64,000 nucleotides of DNA from Hysterangium stoloniferum (lineage: Eukaryota > Basidiomycota > Agaricomycetes > Hysterangiales > Hysterangiaceae). Each line of letters starts with the position of its first letter. Position 1 is the stretch's first letter. A model generated the notes under the pieces. That model ran no database searches. It was given only the letters and a program-made list of their open reading frames with translations, and had not been told where the DNA came from. Shown here piece by piece: positions 58,601-64,000 of this stretch. A program made the translations under genes and the position numbers. The stretch covers positions 124,001 to 188,000 of the forward strand of contig WHVD01000024.1 in NCBI GenBank assembly GCA_015178975.1, in the 5' to 3' direction.

Positions 58601-60803
58601 GCAGGTCGAGGTGTTGGAAGCCTGGCAGAGGATGATAGGGAATGAACATGCATATACTCTGGCCTCCAGGAGTGCCTTGGCATGCACATATTCTAAAATG
58701 GGAAGATGGCCAGATGCAGAAAGACTACATGTTCTTGTGTTGGAAGTGAGGGAGAGAATCCTAGGAAATGAACACCTAGAGACCCTGGAGTCCAAGGTAG
58801 ACTTGGCAGTGACATATAACAATATGGGAAGATGGCCAGATGCAGAAAGGCTGGAGGTCCAGGTGTTGGAGGCCAGGGAGAGAATCTTAGGGACTGAACA
58901 CCAATACACCCTAACCTCCAGGAATCACTTGGCATTGACATATTCCCATATGGGAAGATGGGAAGATGCAGAGAGAATTCAGGTCAAGGTGTTGGAAGCC
59001 AGGGAGAGAGTAATAGGGAATGAACATGCATATACTCTGGCCTCCAGGAGTGCCTTGGCATGCACATATTCTAAAATGGGAAGATGGCCAGATGCAGAAA
59101 GACTACATGTCCTTGTCTTGGAAGCCAGGGGGAGAATCCTAGGAAATGAACACCTAGGGACCCTGGACTCCAAGGCAGAGTTGGCAGTGACATATTACAA
59201 TATGGGAAGATGGCAAGATGCAGAGAGACTGCAGGTCCAGGTGTTGGAAGTCAGGGAGAGAATGATAGGGAATGAACATGCATACACTCTGGCCTCCAGG
59301 AGTGCCTTGGCATGTACATATTCCAAAATGGGAGTATGGCTGGATGCAGAAAGACTACAGGTCCAGGTGTTCGAAGCCAGGGAGAGATTCCTAGGAAATG
59401 AACACCTACAGACCCTGGAGTCCAAGGCAGACTTGGCAGTGACATATTATAATATGGGAAGATGGCAAGATGCAGAGAGACTGCAGGTCCAGGTGTTGGA
59501 AGTCAGGGAGAGAATCCTGGGGACTGATCACCAATACACCATAACCTCCAGGAGTGCCTTGGCATCGACATTTTCCAACATGGGCAGATTGCAAGAGGCA
59601 GAGCAACTTCAGGTCCAGGTGTTGGAGGCCAGGCAGCAAATCCTGGGGACTGAACACCTGGTGACCCTGGACTCTAGGAAAGACTTGGCAAGGATATATT
59701 CCAATATGGGTAGATGGCCAGATGCAGAAAGACTACAGGTGCAGGTGTTGGATGCCAGAGAGAGGATCCTAGGGACTGAACACCAATATACCCTAACCTC
59801 CAGGAGTGATTTGGCCTTGACATATTCCTATCTGGGCAGATGGCTAGATGCAGAACGACTACAGGTGCAGGTGTTGGAAGCCAGGGAAAGAATCCTAGGG
59901 ATTGAACACCTACAGACCCTGGACTCCAAGGCTGACTTGGCAAGGACATATTGTGATATGGGAAAATGGCCAGATGCGGAAAGACTGCAGGTGCATGTGT
60001 TGGAAGCTAGGGAGAGAATTCTAGGACCTGATCACCAACATGCCTTAACCTCCACAAGTGATTTGGGCCGAACATATTCCAATATGGGCAGATGGCCAGA
60101 TGCAGAAAGACTGCAGGCCCAGGTGTTGGATGCCAGAGAGAGAATCCTTGGGACTGAACACCCATACACCCTCATCTCCAGGAGTGACTTGGGAAACACC
60201 TATTCCAAAATGGGAAAATGGTCAGATGCAGCAGTCCTGCAGGTCCAGGTGTTGGAGGCCAAGGAGAGAATCCTATTGACTGACCACCCAGAGAGTCTAA
60301 CCTCCAGGAATGACTTGGCATTGACATATTCCAACATGGGAAGATGGCGAGAAGCAGAACTACTGCAGGTTCAGACATTGCAGGCCAGAGAGAAAATCCT
60401 AGGGACTGAAAACCCATACACCTTGATTTCCAGGAATGACTTAGCAAAGACATATTCAAAAATGGGACGATGGCCAGAGGCCAAACAACTGCAGCTCCAG
60501 GTGTTACAGGCCAGGGAGCGAATCCTAGGGCCAGACCACCCACACACCTTGACCTCAAGGAATGACTTGGCATGGACATATTTCAGTACAGGAAGATGGC
60601 AAGATGCAGAAACACTGCAGGTCCAGGTGTTAGCAGTCAGGGCACGAATCCTAGGCACTGAGCACCCTGATACCCTGGAATCCAGGGTGAAGCTCAAACA
60701 ACTATCCTCTCACCTGGCTCAGGAACAACAAACCTTCAGGGTTACATGTTTAATTCTCCTTTTCTCCATTTCTCTTTCTCTTTTTATCATATACTGTAGT
60801 TAG
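46624..60803 (+). CDS. Giant fungal NLR: alpha/beta-hydrolase, NB-ARC, 91 TPRs, hydrophobic tail
   Basis: Exons 46624-46784, 46846-47074, 47136-47189, 47247-47540, 47596-47797, 47845-48055, 48110-60803; all junctions keep frame, 4614 aa. Residues about 54-320 are a SesB-like alpha/beta-hydrolase: IVAIHGFDGHR, nucleophile elbow IFIAHSLGG, YGILFLGTPHQG. Then NB-ARC: P-loop GMGGVGKT (362-369), Walker B LFIFDNAD, sensor ITSRN, FLPLAVDIA (GLPLA-like), and MHPVIHMW in place of MHD. Residues 764-4585 are 91 TPRs of 42 aa with the kinesin-light-chain-like pattern MGRW-DAERL...TL-SR--LA-TYS. The last 29 residues end in a hydrophobic segment (LILLFSISLSLFIIY). The acceptor of the last intron could also be 48089 (33-nt intron), but 48110 gives family-like spacing to FSKIFWIDA. 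Known fungal NLRs of this build act in non-self recognition; the ligand here is unknown. Confidence 0.88.
53321..56040 (+). repeat. 13-unit (1638-bp) block duplication within the TPR array
   Basis: Sequence from about 53321 recurs 1638 bp later (13 x 126), e.g. GTTGGCAGCC at 53321 and 54959, and the rare GTGGACTGATCACCAG at 54101 and 55739. Similarity continues to about 54400 and 56040, where the copies diverge. Confidence 0.8.
56041..57460 (+). repeat. 6-unit (756-bp) tandem block duplication within the TPR array
   Basis: CATTTTCCAAAATGGG occurs at 56041 and 56797, 756 bp (6 x 126) apart, with near-identical following sequence including the unusual GAGCCTGCAGGTCGAGG unit. Confidence 0.8.
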
Positions 60804-61527
60804 TCAATGTCAGCCACACCCATGCCACTTATAAATGTATCATTCCTCATCTAGAACATCTCAAGTTGATTACTCCCTACACATTGATTGACTATATTAT
60901 TTACATCTAGTGTAGGAAAATCAGATGCCTATTCAATGTAGAAGGAAAGGGAAAATCCTAGGATAATACTCACTGTATATTTCTACTTTTGTAATATAAG
61001 CTCATTGAATTTGATACTAGGACATGTCAAGACCTGAAATCAAGGGTGTTGCAGGGGGTTTTGAAGTCTCACTTGTGCCCCCAGTTGCTCTATCATGAAT
61101 GGTACTAGGCTTCAACTTATACAGTATGTTGCACCCCTGAACCCACTGTTGGCTCCTCCAGCATATTGAAACTAACCAGAAATATACAGAATACATAGCT
61201 GTGATGCTTAGCCTGCACAGACCAGTGACTAGGATTCACAAGGGACCTAAGCCATCATCAGTCCATGGGCCAAGACAAGGGTTTAACAATATGAAATAAT
61301 ACCTCATAGGTACAAAGATATTATCACACAAGGTCTACAATACAGGAGGAGAAGTCTCAGTTGATATTGAAACTGAAGGGTAGTAAAATACATGAAACAT
61401 ATTTTATACTAAATGTATTTAGACAAATGGGAAGCTGAGTAAGGATACACATATTAGAGGAACCAATTAAATCAGGCACTGTGACAAAGAATAAGGAGTG
61501 AGGTAAATGTCTGAGGTAGCATGCAAC
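60804..61527. other. 3' flank of the NLR gene, no gene
   Basis: AT-rich sequence with no coding signal. AATATAAG and short TTCAACTTATA phrases link it to the local repeat debris. Confidence 0.4.
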
Positions 61528-61532
61528 CTGGT

Positions 61533-62186
61533 TGTGAGAGGTACCCTTTGCAGATGGGAATATAACTATCTTGTCAGCTATATTCCCTATATTTTCTTCT
61601 TATTTTCTACTATTTTTTCTATCATCTAATTCTTCAATTATATGCATTTATTGTAGTTTGAAGATCTATGTATGCCTGTGGGTACATAGACCTTATGAGC
61701 ACTTATGTACCTATTGTCACACCTACTGTATGTACACTAGTGGACATAGTAGAAACTCAGACACTTTTTACCTTGTAACCATGACTTACCCAGACACCCT
61801 TTCTAGTGTCCTGTAAGTCATGATTGGGGTATCGTCTTGGTTGTCCTGAACAACTTTCAACTCAAGCTTGCAACAACTTCATACCTTTGCACTGAATAGT
61901 CAAAGCTTGAACTATAACCAGCTTCAACTCACAACTTGCATTACTCATATAACTCATTCTCTCTCTCTAACTCATTACTCCATCAACTCACTCCTTAGAA
62001 TCATACTGTAAAGTCAATTCTATTCTCTCTTAGTCATCTTAATCATCCTACAGCTACTTAAGTTGACTAAGACTATTTTGTTATCTATATTGTACTTTGA
62101 TAGTCAATATACTGTTGTGTTGTACCTAGATGGTCAATATTCTTTGTACATATATAGAGTGGTCAGAACTTCCATGACTCTTCACA
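61533..62186 (+). mobile_element. Solo LTR, TGTGA...TTCACA family, copy 2
   Basis: 654 bp from TGTGAGAGGTACCC to GACTCTTCACA. Perfect 5-bp target duplication CTGGT at 61528-61532 and 62187-62191. Related to 26159-26759. Confidence 0.85.
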
Positions 62187-62191
62187 CTGGT

Positions 62192-63459
62192 AAAGCAAAT
62201 GCAGTGGATGGCAGAACACTCTTGTAAGCAGGGACAAATGCCATATAAATGTCCTGTACATCATGCACTCAATTGAATGAAGTGCTGGTATGTTTTCAGG
62301 GCACTGCTCTCAGAGCCAATATGATTGTGAAAACTGCTGTTGGGATGCCAAAAGTGAAAAAATGTAGAAAATTAATTGCCTGGGAATTGGCCCAGGGTCT
62401 TTTGCATGTGTGTAGTGGGGATGTTAGTTGCTACACCGCCTGACCTTGGGTAGGTCTGGTCTTACACTGTACTTGAATATATATCCTCATTTCCTATGAG
62501 ATCAGATACACACTGAATTCAGAGCTGTATACCAGATGGAACAGTGGTTGGTATTACATAATCTAAGAAAAAGATAATTCAAAGGAAGAATATATGGGCA
62601 CCTGCAAAACAATACCTAACATTACACTCCATTCAGAAGACAACCATTGTTTTTATTTTGAGGTATTTAGTAGTTTTTAATGTAAAATGTACATCAATAT
62701 TGCTGCCTTATAATAGTCACAACATGTATATTCCATATATAAAATAGTGGTTTATGGAACAAGTTGCTTTTAGTCCACCAAGTTAACTGTATACTGGAAA
62801 TAAGAGAGCAAAAGAAAGTGAACCAGGGAAAGGTGGTGCTGCTTTTTTTAGATTCATCATACTAGGGTCCTGACATCTGTTGGATCAGGGAATGACAATG
62901 TATATTGGAGTATATGGTATCTGTCATGAATGTACAAGCTCAAATTCCAATAATATTCAACTTGATATTCCTTTGATATTCCTTTGACTTCTGACTCAAT
63001 TCCCAACTTGACTATCTTTTGACATTATTCAACTTAATATTCAACTAACCTTTGACTTGTCTCAGCTTGACATCATTGATGATTTCATTCTAATATCATA
63101 TTATTATCATAGGCAAATGATAAATAGCATAAAGGGCTACAATAGGAGTGAGGGAAGTCAGTTGGAAAACCTGTACCATAATCTGTATCCTTATTAGTGT
63201 ATTACTAATTTCACTTATATTCGAGATCTATTTGACATAATTATTCATGAGCTTGTGTCCTATGTTTGCCTCACACTTTATCAACAGGACAAATTAATAC
63301 TTTGTTGAATGAGGCATCTGTATTTGATTTAGTAGAGTATACTTCAATTTGATATTCAACCTTATCAAAGAAAATCTGATTCATGTCAGTATTTCAAGAG
63401 AAGACAATTTTATCACTAAAGGTGAAGGTTCCATTCATATACTTTTCAATGTTATATTT
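62192..63459. other. AT-rich intergenic DNA, no gene
   Basis: A short open stretch at 62249-62443 (QGTALRANMIVKTAVG...) is not supported by any domain. A degenerate TTTGACT-TTGA phrase recurs between 62940 and 63080. Confidence 0.4.
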
Positions 63460-63941
63460 TGTTAAGTGTGAGGCTCATGGGTGGGTCTCCAGGGGAAACC
63501 TGCAGAATTTCCAGGGAAGGACTTGGCTTCAACTTATGTGCTGTGCCCTTGCAAGATCACATTGTCCAACTTCAGACAGGAGTGAATGGGAAACCTGTGG
63601 GTTCTGAGAATATGCTGAGGCAGGTACAAAGTCAAAGCTAAGTTGATTTTCTGATCAGATTGTAAGTACAGGTGGTGGCTAGACTATAGGCTAGTATATT
63701 ATTGTACTACATATCCAGAGATACAATAAGACACAACAGGCATACAATAAGACAATAAACCAGATGTCAAACTGATTTGGAACAAGGGGCAGACTGAACC
63801 AGATGTTAAATGGACAAAGACAGATTGGGAACAAAGGGTCTGGAATGACTAGGTAGAGTCCAGTGGCTAGTTTGTGTGATATAGAGAGTTGAATACCTAT
63901 AGGATAGGTTCTGGGTCCTGACAGGTTTCCCAGCCCTAACA
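63460..63941 (-). mobile_element. Shortened LTR, TGTTA...TAACA family, copy 4 (inverted)
   Basis: On the plus strand from TGTTAAGTGTGAGGC to CAGCCCTAACA. It shares CTTGC-AG-GCGCAG/GCACAG and CCAAGTCCT landmarks with copy 1 but is shorter inside. It lies directly against a TPR coding fragment. No clear target duplication (TATTT versus CAAAC). Confidence 0.65.
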
Positions 63942-64000
63942 CAAACACCTGGACCTGGAGTTGTTCTGCCTCTGGCCATCTGCCCATTTTTGAATGTGTG
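63942..64000 (-). pseudogene. TPR coding fragment of a second NLR-type gene, cut by an LTR
   Basis: The minus strand reads THSKMGRWPEAEQLQVQV, then stops being TPR exactly where the LTR starts. This is the same 42-aa repeat type as the large NLR gene but in the opposite orientation. The gene continues beyond the window. Whether the LTR ends the protein or is only in a broken copy cannot be told here. Confidence 0.65.

Larger units (their letters stand above)
49248..60713 (+). repeat. TPR array, 91 units of 126 bp without introns
   Basis: The MGRW position of the first unit is at 49248 and of the last at 60588. The difference is exactly 90 x 126 bp, so no net insertion or deletion occurred across 11.5 kb. 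Outer units are diverse; the middle (about 50400-59600) is nearly homogeneous and arranged in higher-order blocks. Confidence 0.95.

Noticed and set aside
49205..60697. Antisense ORFs up to 298 codons under the TPR array
   Set aside because: Shadows of the 126-bp coding repeat; they recur with the same period and have no independent features.
62249..62443. 64-codon ORF QGTALRANMIVKTAVG...
   Set aside because: No recognisable domain, and surroundings are transposon debris; could be a stray exon but cannot be supported.
1..64000. tRNA and rRNA genes
   Set aside because: No cloverleaf-capable segment with A and B boxes and no rRNA-like stretch was recognised by eye; a covariance-model scan would be decisive.

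Overview
The window is nuclear DNA of a filamentous basidiomycete, most likely an agaricomycete. The evidence is short GT..AG introns of about 45-60 nt with CTRAY-like branch sites, a DUF6535 membrane domain, a fungal NLR built as alpha/beta-hydrolase + NB-ARC + TPR, a basidiomycete-style secreted cupredoxin, and many nested transposon remnants. I cannot name the species.

Two giant tandem-repeat genes dominate, built in opposite ways. (1) 5734 to about 14283 (+) encodes a DUF6535 four-helix membrane domain followed by about 35 HEAT-like repeats. Each 39-residue repeat is one 117-nt exon followed by a near-identical 47-49-nt intron, giving a 166-bp DNA period. The exons are all phase 1-1, and variation concentrates in one residue triplet. 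(2) 46624 to 60803 (+) is a seven-exon NLR of about 4614 aa. It has an alpha/beta-hydrolase N terminus, an NB-ARC with P-loop GMGGVGKT, and 91 TPR units of exactly 42 aa in one intronless 12.7-kb exon, then a hydrophobic C-terminal tail. A second TPR gene enters from the right edge on the minus strand and is cut by an LTR.

Layout: 1-5030 holds decayed duplicated gene relics (kinase, PAH-like). 5734-14283 is the HEAT gene. 14.4-29 kb is repeat-rich: solo LTRs, a drifting minisatellite ending in 54 copies of a 17-mer, GC hairpin clusters, two nested Tc1-like elements with TA duplications, LTR fragments and a foldback MITE. 29059-30512 is a compact gag-only copia-type element with LTRs, half-tRNA-type PBS and 5-bp TSD. 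30.5-46.2 kb holds second copies of the left-hand relic blocks, which flank an 8.6-kb stretch with a secreted cupredoxin gene, a multi-pass membrane protein gene (possibly spliced to it), a small retroposon and an unrecognised gene. 46.6-60.8 kb is the TPR NLR, and 60.8-64 kb is LTR debris.

The two repeat genes are probably surface or cytosolic recognition proteins. High internal conservation repeats with a few variable positions are characteristic of fungal NLR-type immune receptors, and both arrays show recent block duplication. Gene models are hand-built from splice signals and frame; no database search or transcript was available.
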